Positions 1 through 8,148 of a DNA stretch of 64,000 bases are shown here, piece by piece. The notes beneath the pieces were generated by a model that was given only the letters and a program-made list of their open reading frames with translations, made no database searches and was not told where the DNA came from. Made by a program: the position numbers and the translations under genes. The number at the start of each line of letters is the position of its first letter. Positions within the stretch are counted from its first letter, which is position 1. The DNA is from Erysipelotrichaceae bacterium (lineage in GTDB: Bacteria > Bacillota_I > Bacilli_A > RFN20 > CAG-449): the NCBI GenBank assembly GCA_015059045.1, contig SVBD01000003.1, positions 1-64,000 on the forward strand, read 5' to 3'.

Positions 1-13
1 CTGTTAATTTCAT
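1..13 (-). CDS. Start of IS3-family transposase OrfA (partial)
   Basis: Only four codons and one base are inside the window, reading Met-Lys-Leu-Thr. That N-terminus, 60 bp inside the inverted repeat and behind an AAGGGG ribosome-binding site, fits the helix-turn-helix OrfA protein of IS150-type elements. The call depends on the neighbouring terminal repeat rather than on this short peptide. Confidence 0.45.
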
Positions 14-74
14 AATAAAAACCCCTTAAGTCTTTCTAACATTTTAGTTAGTCCAACTTTTGGGGTTAAGTACA
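1..74 (-). mobile_element. Left end of an IS3-family (IS150-group) insertion sequence, cut by the window edge
   Basis: Read on the minus strand from 74 downwards, the sequence begins TGTACTTAACCCCAAAAG and continues with GTTGGAC, the form of terminal inverted repeat I know from IS150-group IS3 elements in Firmicutes. A purine-rich AAGGGG (complement of 22-27) and an ATG (complement of 11-13) follow, in the place where orfA starts. The leader can fold: AACCCC of the inverted repeat (62-67) pairs with GGGGTT (20-25), and CTAAC (47-51) with GTTAG (36-40), which would hide the orfA ribosome-binding site. The other end and any target duplication lie outside the window. Confidence 0.7.
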
Positions 75-157
75 TTTCCCGCTTTTTTGTTTGTATAACA
101 TCGACAATTGCTATTCGAACTATAATACATATTTTTTTATATTTTTTTAATAAATTA

Positions 158-166
158 TGATATAAT
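158..166 (+). promoter_or_regulatory. Extended -10 promoter element of rlmA
   Basis: TGA followed by TATAAT (161-166) is an extended -10, 17 bp before the rlmA start. No convincing -35 is seen at the usual distance. The stretch 75-157 is T-rich and otherwise holds nothing I can name. Confidence 0.55.
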
Positions 167-182
167 TTTTAAAGGTGAATTT

Positions 183-1022
183 ATGAAAAATATATTATAT
201 TGTCCACATTGTAAAAACGAATTAAATCAAATAGGCAATACTTTTAAATGCGTAAATAATCATAGTTATGATATCTCTAAAAAAGGTTTTGTTAATCTAC
301 TTTTAGCTAATCAACATCATAGCGATAACTCCGGAGATGAAAAAGGTATGATTCTTTCTAGAGTTAGATTTTTAAATACTGGAAAATATGATTTATTAAG
401 AGATTTAATTACAGAAACTATAAAGAGTAGTTTAGATAGCTCAAAGGATAATGTGGTTTGTGATTTAGGCTGTGGAGAAGGATACTACACTACATATTTT
501 CATAACAAATTAAAGGATGAATTTAATCTATCTACATATGGGGTTGATTTATCAAAGCAAGCGATTAATGAATGTACAATTAGACAAAGACAAATGAAAC
601 TTGAAAATATTAAATTTGTTATTGGAAATCTAAATTATTTACCTATTCAAAATGAATCAGTAGATTTGATTGTTAATAGTTTTGCTAAAATCGACGAGAA
701 CGAATTTTTAAGGATTTTAAGAAAGAATGGAATCTTTTTAAGAATTCTACCTGGCACAAAACATTTATTAGGCTTAAAAGAGGTTTTATATGAAAACGTT
801 AGATTAAATGAAGATAAAGAAACGTATATTGAAGGGTTTGAATTAATAGATATAAAGGAATCTGAGGGAAATATATTATTAAACAATCAAGAAATTAATG
901 ATTTGTTTACTATGACTCCTTACTATTACAAGTCTCCAAAAGATACTTCAGAAGCATTAATGAAAAAAGAAGAATTGAATACGATAATTTCATTTAAAAT
1001 ATTAGTTTATAGAAAAAAATAA
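183..1022 (+). CDS. rlmA: 23S rRNA (guanine-N1)-methyltransferase, RlmA family
   Basis: This SAM-dependent enzyme methylates N1 of a guanine in hairpin 35 of 23S rRNA. The 279 residues start with a zinc site, Cys7, Cys10, Cys23 and His27, followed by the family-typical ISKKGFVNLL segment. A class I methyltransferase fold follows, with SAM motif CDLGCGEG near residues 93-100. Length matches the family. The ATG at 183 has AAAGGTG (171-177) as ribosome-binding site. Whether it modifies G745 (RlmAI) or G748 (RlmAII) cannot be told from the sequence. It is a single gene with its own promoter, ending 52 bp before the dCMP deaminase gene. Confidence 0.88.
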   Translation: MKNILYCPHCKNELNQIGNTFKCVNNHSYDISKKGFVNLLLANQHHSDNSGDEKGMILSRVRFLNTGKYDLLRDLITETIKSSLDSSKDNVVCDLGCGEGYYTTYFHNKLKDEFNLSTYGVDLSKQAINECTIRQRQMKLENIKFVIGNLNYLPIQNESVDLIVNSFAKIDENEFLRILRKNGIFLRILPGTKHLLGLKEVLYENVRLNEDKETYIEGFELIDIKESEGNILLNNQEINDLFTMTPYYYKSPKDTSEALMKKEELNTIISFKILVYRKK

Positions 1023-1028
1023 AGAAAC

Positions 1029-1057
1029 TTTAAATTATTATTTAAAATATGTATAAT
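1029..1057 (+). promoter_or_regulatory. Promoter of the dCMP deaminase gene
   Basis: TTTAAA (1029-1034), a 17-bp spacer and TATAAT (1052-1057), immediately upstream of the AGGTG ribosome-binding site at 1064-1068. The -35 is weak and the -10 is consensus. Confidence 0.5.
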
Positions 1058-1074
1058 ACTAGCAGGTGATTACT

Positions 1075-1560
1075 ATGGAAAAAAGAAAAGATTATATATC
1101 ATGGGATGAATACTTTATGGGGGTAGCAGTACTTTCAAGTTTTAGAAGTAAAGATCCATCCACTCAAGTTGGTGCTTGTGTGGCTAGTGATAAAAACAAA
1201 GTTTTAACAATGGGATATAATGGAATGCCTATCGGATGTGACGATGAAGTTATGCCATGGGGAAGAGATGGAGACGATGTATTAAATCAAAAATATATGT
1301 ATGTTTGCCACGCTGAATTCAACGCCATTTTAAACGCTAGAGTATCTTTAGATGGTAGTAGAATCTATGTTACTTTATTTCCATGTAATGAATGTGCAAA
1401 AGCAATTATTCAATCAGGTATAAAAGAAGTTATCTACTTTGATGATAAATATAAAGATTTACCTATGACTATTGCAAGTAAGAAAATGTTTGATTTAGCA
1501 GGTGTTAAATACCGCAAATTTGAAGGTACAATGCCTACTATTGAATTTAAGAGGAAGTAA
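1075..1560 (+). CDS. comEB: Deoxycytidylate (dCMP) deaminase, ComEB type
   Basis: The enzyme converts dCMP to dUMP, feeding thymidylate synthesis. The zinc site of the cytidine-deaminase fold is complete: His79-Ala-Glu81 (CHAEFNAI) and Cys104-x-x-Cys107 (PCNEC). The N-terminus SWDEYFMGVA and the SKDPSTQVGA segment are typical of dCMP deaminases rather than of CMP/dCMP nucleoside deaminases. I use ATG 1075 (161 aa), because AGGTG at 1064-1068 lies 6 bp before it; the in-frame GTG at 1066 is inside that site. The next gene begins 2 bp after the stop. In Bacillus the orthologue sits in the competence comE operon, but here no other comE gene is near. Confidence 0.9.
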   Translation: MEKRKDYISWDEYFMGVAVLSSFRSKDPSTQVGACVASDKNKVLTMGYNGMPIGCDDEVMPWGRDGDDVLNQKYMYVCHAEFNAILNARVSLDGSRIYVTLFPCNECAKAIIQSGIKEVIYFDDKYKDLPMTIASKKMFDLAGVKYRKFEGTMPTIEFKRK

Positions 1561-1562
1561 TT

Positions 1563-1778
1563 ATGAAGAAGTCAGTTAAAGTAGCATTAAAACGTTTTTT
1601 AGTTTTATTAATTTGTTTAGTAATGGTTATGTCATTATTTGTAGGCATTAAAGACTTAGATAATAATGTTAGAATTATCGCAGGTATTGTTTGTGGATCT
1701 CTAATCATTATTTATTGGGTATACGCAATCATTGCCATTAGAAGAGAAGAACAAAGAAAGAAAAAGAATAACAAGTAA
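1563..1778 (+). CDS. Small two-helix membrane protein, unknown
   Basis: The 71-residue protein has two hydrophobic helices, about residues 11-28 and 38-60, and a short, highly basic cytoplasmic tail (REEQRKKKNNK). I do not recognise the family. It starts 2 bp after the dCMP deaminase stop, behind GAGGAAG (1550-1556), and its TAA stop overlaps the ecfA1 start (TAATG). The tight spacing makes it a real operon member and suggests translational coupling to the ECF transporter genes. No role can be assigned. Confidence 0.7.
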   Translation: MKKSVKVALKRFLVLLICLVMVMSLFVGIKDLDNNVRIIAGIVCGSLIIIYWVYAIIAIRREEQRKKKNNK

Positions 1779-2593
1779 TGAAAAAAGCAATTGAAATTAA
1801 TGGAGTTAAGTTTCAATACAATAACGATAAAATAATCTTCGAAAATTTAAATTTAGAAGTTAATCAAGGAGAATATGTTTGTTTGGTAGGCCATAATGGT
1901 TCTGGCAAATCAACTCTTGCTAAAATTCTAATTGGATTAAACGAAATTAAAGAAGGTACTATTAAGATTTTTGAAAAAGAACTTAACGAAGAAAATATAT
2001 ATGAGATTAGAAAAGATGTAGGTATTGTCTTTCAAAATCCAGATAACCAATTTATTGGTTCAACGGTAAGAGATGATATCGCTTTTGGTCTTGAAAATAA
2101 TTTAGTTCCTCATGAAGAAATGGAACAAATTATTTTAGATGTTTCTAAAAAAGTTGGGATGGACGCATTTTTAGATAAAGAACCAGGAAATCTTTCGGGT
2201 GGACAAAAGCAACGTGTTGCAATTGCTGGAACTTTAGCGATGAATCCAAAACTTTTAATTATGGATGAATCTACTTCAATGCTTGATCCAAAAGGCAAAA
2301 GAGAAATTAGAGAATTAACTAATGAATTAAGAAAAAATAATCAAGAGTTAACAATTCTTTCTATTACTCACGATATTGAAGAAGCTTTACAAAGTGATAG
2401 AGTTATTGTTTTAAATAATGGTCAGGTAGTTTTAAATGATAAACCAGAAGTAGTTTTTGAAAATAAAGAAAAATTAAGAGAAGTTAAATTAGATATTCCT
2501 TTTGGGTATAAATTAAATGAAGTTTTAAACAATAAAGGAATTAAAGTAGAAAGTTTAGATTTAGAAGGGATGGTGAAAGAATTATGCCAATAG
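1778..2593 (+). CDS. ecfA1: Energy-coupling factor transporter ATPase EcfA1
   Basis: One of the two ATPases of a group II ECF transporter, which drives uptake of vitamins or metals bound by separate S components. Motifs: Walker A GHNGSGKST (38-46), Q-loop FQNPDNQF (Gln86), signature LSGGQ (139-143), Walker B LLIMDE with Glu164, and switch His198. The D-loop region reads DESTSMLD where most ABC ATPases have DEPT. 271 aa is normal for EcfA. The gene overlaps its neighbours on both sides (TAATG in front, 10 bp with ecfA2 behind). No S-component gene is in the window. Confidence 0.95.
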   Translation: MKKAIEINGVKFQYNNDKIIFENLNLEVNQGEYVCLVGHNGSGKSTLAKILIGLNEIKEGTIKIFEKELNEENIYEIRKDVGIVFQNPDNQFIGSTVRDDIAFGLENNLVPHEEMEQIILDVSKKVGMDAFLDKEPGNLSGGQKQRVAIAGTLAMNPKLLIMDESTSMLDPKGKREIRELTNELRKNNQELTILSITHDIEEALQSDRVIVLNNGQVVLNDKPEVVFENKEKLREVKLDIPFGYKLNEVLNNKGIKVESLDLEGMVKELCQ

Positions 2594-3447
2594 TTTTTTC
2601 ACATTTAAATTATATTTACTCTTCTAAAACACCATTAGAATTTAGTGCCCTTAAAGATATTAATTTAGAAATTAAGGACAATTCTTTTACTATGATTGTA
2701 GGTCATACTGGTAGTGGTAAATCAACACTTGTTCAACAAGTTAATGCTTTATTAATTCCAACTGATGGAGAAGTTAATGTTAATGGAATCATCGTTGATA
2801 AAAATGTTAAGAAATTAAAAAACATTAAAGAATTAAGAAAAGGTGTTGGTTTAGTTTTCCAATTTCCTGAATATCAATTATTTGAAGATACAGTTTTAAA
2901 AGACGTTTCTTTTGGCCCAAAGAATTTTGGAGTTAGCGAAGAAGAAAGTATTAAGCTCGCGAAAGAGGCTTTATCTTTAGTAGGTATTCAAGAAGATTTA
3001 TTTGAAAGATCTCCTTTTGAACTTTCAGGCGGACAAAAAAGAAGAGTAGCAATCGCAGGAATTATTGCGTTAAATCCAAAAGTATTAATTTTAGATGAAC
3101 CTACTGCAGGACTTGACCCACAAGGTAGTAGAGAAATGATGAAATTATTCTCTAAAATTCATGAAATGGGAACCACAATTGTAATGATTACTCATGATAT
3201 GGATAATGTTTTAAAATACGCAAGTGATGTAGTAGTTTTAGTAAAAGGCGAAGTTATTAAATTTTGTAAACCATATGAAATCTTCTTAGATGAAGATAAT
3301 TTTGCTAAACTATCAATTGAAGAACCATTAGTTATTAAAATGGCAAAAAAACTTAATAAGTCTGGTAAGTATCATATCCAATTAGATAAAGTAAAGGATA
3401 TTGATACTCTTGTTGAACAAATTGCAAAGGAGGTTTCATATGAATAA
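2584..3447 (+). CDS. ecfA2: Energy-coupling factor transporter ATPase EcfA2
   Basis: Second ATPase of the ECF module, forming the heterodimer with EcfA1 under EcfT. Walker A GHTGSGKST (40-48), a Q-loop reading FQFPEYQLFE (characteristic of EcfA2), signature LSGGQKRR, and Walker B LILDEPTAGLDP are all present. The length is 287 aa. Its ATG lies inside the 3' end of ecfA1, so the two are translationally coupled. An ideal ribosome-binding site for ecfT (AAGGAGGT, 3427-3434) lies within its last codons. Confidence 0.95.
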   Translation: MPIVFSHLNYIYSSKTPLEFSALKDINLEIKDNSFTMIVGHTGSGKSTLVQQVNALLIPTDGEVNVNGIIVDKNVKKLKNIKELRKGVGLVFQFPEYQLFEDTVLKDVSFGPKNFGVSEEESIKLAKEALSLVGIQEDLFERSPFELSGGQKRRVAIAGIIALNPKVLILDEPTAGLDPQGSREMMKLFSKIHEMGTTIVMITHDMDNVLKYASDVVVLVKGEVIKFCKPYEIFLDEDNFAKLSIEEPLVIKMAKKLNKSGKYHIQLDKVKDIDTLVEQIAKEVSYE

Positions 3448-4297
3448 TATAACCCTTGGCAAATATGTTCCTTATAACTCTTTTATTCATAAGCTTGATC
3501 CTAGATTTAAAATTCTAGCAATGATTTTATTAATGGTCAGCGTATTTTTAAGTTTTTCTTCTATATGGATGAACTTTATCGTATATGGAGTTTTATTACT
3601 TTTTGTATTTATTTTAATGAAGATATCACATATTAAAATTTCCGCTTTATTTAAGCAATTAAAAATGATGTGGTTTATGATTTTATTCTTGCTTGTAATT
3701 AATATGTTAGTGCCTGGAGATCCTTCTTTAGGATTTATTGAAATTACTTCTTCATGGAAAATTTATTTCAGTGCCATTTATAATACTATCTATATTGCAT
3801 TAAGATTAGTAATTATGATTGCAGTATCAATGATTTTAACTTCAACAACGACTCCTTTACAACTTACTGGAGCCCTTGAATGGTATATGTATCCATTAAA
3901 AGTTATTCATTTCCCAGTTCATGAAATTGCAATGACTATTTCTTTAGCACTTCGTTTTATTCCAACAATTTTAGAAGAAACAGATAAGATTATGAAGGCT
4001 CAAGCAAGTAGGGGTGTTGATTTCCAAAGAGGTAAATTAAAAGAAAAGATTCGTGCAGTTATTTCTTTAATTATCCCATTATTTGTTTCTGCTTTCCAAA
4101 GAAGTGAAGATTTAGCTAATGCAATGGAAGCAAGAGGATATAATCCTCAAGCAAAAAGAACTAGATATCGTATTAACAAATGGAGAGTAAGAGACACATT
4201 ATCTTTACTATTTATGAGTTTATTCTTTGCAGGATTAATCGTATTAATTGTCACTAAGTTTGATTTAGTTGTTTGGGTGGGTTCTTTATGCGCATAA
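3440..4297 (+). CDS. ecfT: Energy-coupling factor transmembrane protein EcfT
   Basis: Membrane scaffold that couples the EcfA1A2 ATPases to S components. The C-terminal half carries the two coupling Ala-Arg-Gly-type motifs (QASRGVDF and AMEARGYNP) that insert into the ATPase grooves. About five hydrophobic segments are seen. I start at ATG 3440 (285 aa), 5 bp after AAGGAGGT. The reading frame is open further upstream, but that part overlaps ecfA2 and has no ribosome-binding site. The 3' end overlaps truA by 10 bp, the classical ecfA1-ecfA2-ecfT-truA order of Firmicutes. Confidence 0.95.
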   Translation: MNNITLGKYVPYNSFIHKLDPRFKILAMILLMVSVFLSFSSIWMNFIVYGVLLLFVFILMKISHIKISALFKQLKMMWFMILFLLVINMLVPGDPSLGFIEITSSWKIYFSAIYNTIYIALRLVIMIAVSMILTSTTTPLQLTGALEWYMYPLKVIHFPVHEIAMTISLALRFIPTILEETDKIMKAQASRGVDFQRGKLKEKIRAVISLIIPLFVSAFQRSEDLANAMEARGYNPQAKRTRYRINKWRVRDTLSLLFMSLFFAGLIVLIVTKFDLVVWVGSLCA

Positions 4298-5031
4298 AAG
4301 CAATTGTAAGTTATAAAGGGACTGCCTTTTATGGATATCAAATCCAAACTAAGACAAAGGAAAGAAGCGTTCAAGATGAAATTCAAAAAGTTCTATCTAG
4401 AATCTTTTCTAGTGACATTAAAATAGTAGCTTCAGGAAGAACTGATCGAGGAGTTCATGCGATTAATCAATGTTTTCATTTTGATGTAGATAAAGAAAAT
4501 ATTGATTTATATAAATTAAAACATTCATTAAATTGTTTATTAGAAAATGATATTCATATTAAATCTATAGAACGAGTAAGTGAAGATTTTCACGCTAGAT
4601 TTTCTATTTTAGATAAGACTTATCAATATAAAATCAATGTGGGTGAATTTGATGTCTTTAATGATGAATTACTTTTTAATTTAAATCAAAAGTTAGATGT
4701 TGAATTAATGAAAGAAGCAAGTTCGTATTTTGTTGGAGAACATAGTTTTCATAATTTCTGTTCAAACGATGAAGATTTCATTAGAAAGATTAATTTTATT
4801 GAAATTACCCATACTGATAATTTAGTTACTATTAATATAAATGGTAATGGATTTAGAAGATACATGGTTAGAATGATTGTAGGAACTTTAATTGAAGTTG
4901 GATTACATCGTTTTAACAAAGAAAGAATTAAAGAATTATTAGGTGAAGAAAACTTTAGAGTTTCTTTTAAGGCGCCTAGTTCAGGATTATATCTATTTGA
5001 TATAAATTATGGAGAAAATAAAGATGATTAA
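4288..5031 (+). CDS. truA: tRNA pseudouridine(38-40) synthase TruA
   Basis: Isomerises uridines 38-40 in the tRNA anticodon arm. The catalytic Asp is in SGRTDRGVHA (Asp53, equivalent to E. coli Asp60). The N-terminal KAIVSYKGTAFYGYQ and the C-terminal GNGFRRYMVRMIVGTL segment are family signatures. I use ATG 4288 (247 aa), preceded by GGGTGGG (4275-4281); an in-frame TTG at 4273 is less likely. It is the last member of the ecf operon with overlapping genes on both sides. Confidence 0.95.
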   Translation: MRIKAIVSYKGTAFYGYQIQTKTKERSVQDEIQKVLSRIFSSDIKIVASGRTDRGVHAINQCFHFDVDKENIDLYKLKHSLNCLLENDIHIKSIERVSEDFHARFSILDKTYQYKINVGEFDVFNDELLFNLNQKLDVELMKEASSYFVGEHSFHNFCSNDEDFIRKINFIEITHTDNLVTININGNGFRRYMVRMIVGTLIEVGLHRFNKERIKELLGEENFRVSFKAPSSGLYLFDINYGENKDD

Positions 5032-5821
5032 GGAAAATTATCATACACACACCTCTAGATGTGGACACGCAATTGGAACAGATGAAGAATATATTCAAGA
5101 AGCAATAGCTTTTGGAATTACCGAACTTGGATTTTCTGATCATATTTTTTTACCATATCATAGCCAAATTGGAATTCGTGGAGAATATGAAGAGTTACAA
5201 GATTATATTTCTTCTATTGAATCATTAAAAGAAAAATATAAAGATCGCATTAAGATACATTTAGGCTTTGAAGCAGAAGCGATGAAAGAATATTTTCCAT
5301 ATTATAAACAATTATTAGAAGAGGGGCATATTGAATATTTAGTATTAGGAAACCATTGCGAAGTCGATAGAAAGAATAAAGAAAATCTACATTTTTATTT
5401 TTCGCATGCAACTAAAGCTAAGGATATTATTAGATATACTAACTCTTTAGTTAGAGGAATTAAATCAGGACTATTTAGAATTGTCGCTCACCCTGATTAC
5501 TTTATGGGTTCTTATTATAAGTGGAACAAAACTACTATTAGTTGTGCGAAGAAGATTTGTCATGCCGCAAAAAAATATAATGTTTATTTAGAATTCAATT
5601 TTGGCGCAATTAGAAGAGGAAAGAGAGTTTATGGTAAAGAATATCGTTTTGCGTATCCTTATAATAAATTCTGGGAAATTGCTAAAAAATATAAGTGTAA
5701 GGTCATGATTGGTCTTGATGCTCACACTCCAAGTGATATATCAACTTTAAACAATGATGGAGGATATGAATTCTTCAAAGAATTGGGACTAGAATTAAAT
5801 CAAAAAATGACCTTTAAATAG
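5024..5821 (+). CDS. PHP-domain phosphoesterase, histidinol-phosphatase-like
   Basis: A metal-dependent PHP phosphoesterase of 265 aa. The first metal motif is His7-x-His9 in YHTHTSRCGHA. Later ligand-like segments are SDHIFLPYH, LGFEAEAM, LGNHC, VAHPD and GLDAHTPSD, in the order seen in HisJ/HisK histidinol phosphatases. No histidine biosynthesis gene is near and the window suggests a lean metabolism, so the real substrate may be another small phosphate ester. ATG 5024 is chosen because GGAG (5011-5014) precedes it; ATG 5009 would lie upstream of that site. It overlaps truA by 8 bp. Confidence 0.8.
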   Translation: MIKENYHTHTSRCGHAIGTDEEYIQEAIAFGITELGFSDHIFLPYHSQIGIRGEYEELQDYISSIESLKEKYKDRIKIHLGFEAEAMKEYFPYYKQLLEEGHIEYLVLGNHCEVDRKNKENLHFYFSHATKAKDIIRYTNSLVRGIKSGLFRIVAHPDYFMGSYYKWNKTTISCAKKICHAAKKYNVYLEFNFGAIRRGKRVYGKEYRFAYPYNKFWEIAKKYKCKVMIGLDAHTPSDISTLNNDGGYEFFKELGLELNQKMTFK

Positions 5822-5830
5822 GTGATTTTT

Positions 5831-7240
5831 TTGAATATAAAACTTTTAATTTATTTAATAAATACATTATTGATATTATGGTTTATCTTTTATCAAAATA
5901 AAGATTATCGAAATTCGATTAAGTGGTTACTTTTCTTTTTGTTAATACCACTTTTTTCGTTTGTTATTTATTATTTTTTAGGTCAAGGTATTAAAGTGAA
6001 TAAGAAGAAATATCTAACTGTTGAACAAAGAATTAACAATATCTTTTCTTTAAAAAGCGATAATAAAAAGTGCACAAATTATTCTTTGGAAAAATTAATT
6101 AATACGAATATTTCTTTAAAAGCAAGTCAAATTACTTTTTATAATGATATTTATTATTTTTTAGATGGAGATTCATATTATTCATCATTAATAAATGATA
6201 TTAAACTAGCTAAAAGTTCGATTCACATTGAAATATATATTTTTAGAGATGACGATTTTGGTGAAACAATTATGGATATATTACTTCAAAAAGCTATTGA
6301 AGGAATTAAAGTAAAATTATTATATGACCCTAATGGTAATTTATTAAATAAAAGAGGCTTTTTAAAGAAGTATAAGCACCCTAATTTGAAGATAGTTAAA
6401 TATTATCCAAGTTATTATCAAATAAGAAATTATAATTATCGAAATCATCGAAAAATTATTGTAATTGATGGAAAAATAGCTTATTTAGGAGGATTTAATT
6501 TTGGTGTTGAATATCTTTCAGAAGATGATAAAGTCTCCCCTTTTAGAGATACTCAAATGAAAATTAAAGGAGAAGGTGTTTATGAACTTCAAAGACAATT
6601 TTTGATTGATTTTTACTATGCTTATTCTTTAATACATCCTTTTGTAGATGTAGATGTTAACTTAAGCGATATCGTACTTTATAAAGAAGAAAAAAAGAAA
6701 GTGCCAATGCAATTTATCTCAACATCCTACTTTGTTAGAGAGAATGTAAAAAGAAGCAAATTAAAGTTATTATCCTATGCAAAAAAGGAAGTTTATATTC
6801 AAACACCTTATTTAATTTTGGATGTGGTTATGATGGAACAAATTAAGTTATTACTTTTATCAGGAGTTAAAGTAAATATAATGATTCCTTTAAAATATGA
6901 TAAAAAAATCCCATATTGCGCATCACTAGCTTGTGCAAGAGAATTATATAATTTGGGTGCAAAAATATACTTATATGAAGGTTTTATTCATTCTAAAGTT
7001 ATTATTGTTGATGATTTTTATTTGGTGGTGGGAAGTAGTAATTTAGATGTTAGAAGTTTTTCTTTAAACTTGGAAACTGATTGTTTTATCTATTCTTATA
7101 ATGAAGTTAGTAGATATAAAAATATTTACAATATCGATGCTTTAAATTCAATTGAATATAGTCCATATATTGAAGAAAAACTATTTAAATCCTTTAAAAT
7201 TGGTAAAAGAATTTATCGATTAATCTCTTCTTTGATGTAA
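5831..7240 (+). CDS. cls: Cardiolipin synthase, phospholipase D family
   Basis: Makes cardiolipin from phosphatidylglycerol at the membrane. Two N-terminal helices (about 3-20 and 29-49) are followed by two HKD motifs. The first is HRKIIVIDGKIAYLGG (from His206); the second is HSKVIIVDD followed by GSSNLDVRS (from His387). The codons for the Arg residues in the first motif are CGA, which argues that CGA is Arg here. The start is a TTG at 5831, 6 bp behind AGGTGA (5819-5824); a GTG at 5822 lies inside that site. Length 469 aa fits the family. A terminator follows. Confidence 0.9.
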   Translation: MNIKLLIYLINTLLILWFIFYQNKDYRNSIKWLLFFLLIPLFSFVIYYFLGQGIKVNKKKYLTVEQRINNIFSLKSDNKKCTNYSLEKLINTNISLKASQITFYNDIYYFLDGDSYYSSLINDIKLAKSSIHIEIYIFRDDDFGETIMDILLQKAIEGIKVKLLYDPNGNLLNKRGFLKKYKHPNLKIVKYYPSYYQIRNYNYRNHRKIIVIDGKIAYLGGFNFGVEYLSEDDKVSPFRDTQMKIKGEGVYELQRQFLIDFYYAYSLIHPFVDVDVNLSDIVLYKEEKKKVPMQFISTSYFVRENVKRSKLKLLSYAKKEVYIQTPYLILDVVMMEQIKLLLLSGVKVNIMIPLKYDKKIPYCASLACARELYNLGAKIYLYEGFIHSKVIIVDDFYLVVGSSNLDVRSFSLNLETDCFIYSYNEVSRYKNIYNIDALNSIEYSPYIEEKLFKSFKIGKRIYRLISSLM

Positions 7241-7255
7241 TATTTCAAAAATAAT

Positions 7256-7280
7256 AACAATATTTAAAATATTGTTTTTA
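7256..7280 (+). terminator. Rho-independent terminator after cls
   Basis: Perfect 10-bp inverted repeat AACAATATTT / AAATATTGTT (7256-7265 and 7267-7276) followed by a T run. It is AU-rich and so rather weak. The remainder of the gap up to the yebC start has a -10-like TAGAAT at 7310-7315 and no clear -35. Confidence 0.55.
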
Positions 7281-7346
7281 AAATTATTAAAAAAATAATA
7301 AAGGTGTGATAGAATAGAAAAGTCTTTACAAAGGAGAGTATTAATT

Positions 7347-8063
7347 ATGGGAAGAGCGCATGAAGTTAGAGCAAAATCTATGGCGGCTACAGCAGCTGCA
7401 AGATCTGCATTATTTATGAGAGCATCAAAAGAAATTTATATGGCTGCAAAAGCTGGAACTCCAGATCCAAATGAAAACTTATCATTAAGAAGCGCAATCG
7501 AAAAATGGAGAAGCCAAAACGTTACTAAAGAAGTTATCCAAAGAGCTATTGAAAAAGCTAAAGGTGGCGCACAAGAAGCTTACGAATCAGGTAGATATGA
7601 AGGTTTCTCACAAGGAAATGCAACATTCATTATCGATACATTAACAGATAATGTTAACAGAGCTTTCGTAGAAGTTAGAACTGCTGTTACAAAAAGAGGC
7701 GGTCACTTAGGAACTCCTGGATCAGTTTCATTCAACTTTACAGAATGTGGTTTATTAGAATTCAAAGGAACAAACAGAGATGAAGTTGAAGAAAACTTAA
7801 TTATGGGTGATGTTGATGTTATGGAAGTTGAATTAGATGAAGATATCATCGTAGTAAAAACCACTCCAACAGCATTAAACGATGCAAAAGTAGTTTTAGA
7901 AGGTATGGGAATTACCGAATTTGAAACTTGTGAAATTACAATGATTCCAAATGATTATGTAACATTAACTGGTGAAGATGCTGAAAAATTCAAAAACATG
8001 TTAGATGTTCTTGATGAAGTTGGCGATGTTCAAGCAGTTTATCACAACGCAAAATTTGAATAA
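7347..8063 (+). CDS. yebC: YebC/PmpR-family protein (TACO1 family)
   Basis: Cytosolic protein of 238 aa, of a family first described as DNA-binding regulators. More recent work links it to translation of difficult stretches, as with mitochondrial TACO1. The signature N-terminus GRAHEVRAKSMAATAAARS is followed by IYMAAKAGTPDPNENLSLR and the GGHLGTPGSVSFNF segment, all family-typical. Start ATG 7347 is preceded by AAGGAGAG (7330-7337). It is a single gene with terminators on both sides. Codon choice is of the highly expressed type. Confidence 0.92.
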   Translation: MGRAHEVRAKSMAATAAARSALFMRASKEIYMAAKAGTPDPNENLSLRSAIEKWRSQNVTKEVIQRAIEKAKGGAQEAYESGRYEGFSQGNATFIIDTLTDNVNRAFVEVRTAVTKRGGHLGTPGSVSFNFTECGLLEFKGTNRDEVEENLIMGDVDVMEVELDEDIIVVKTTPTALNDAKVVLEGMGITEFETCEITMIPNDYVTLTGEDAEKFKNMLDVLDEVGDVQAVYHNAKFE

Positions 8064-8068
8064 TATTT

Positions 8069-8096
8069 AACTATCTCTTAAACGAGATAGTTTTTA
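8069..8096 (+). terminator. Rho-independent terminator after yebC
   Basis: Stem AACTATCTC (8069-8077) with GAGATAGTT (8084-8092), 6-nt loop, then a T run. Confidence 0.85.
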
Positions 8097-8148
8097 TTTA
8101 TTATTGCAAGAATTAATACTATAATAAGTGTATGAATAGAGTGAGATT

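Noticed and set aside
5024..5821. Histidine biosynthesis enzyme HisJ/HisK as a firm call
   Set aside because: The PHP motifs fit, but there is no his gene near it and PHP phosphatases vary in substrate, so only a general call is given.
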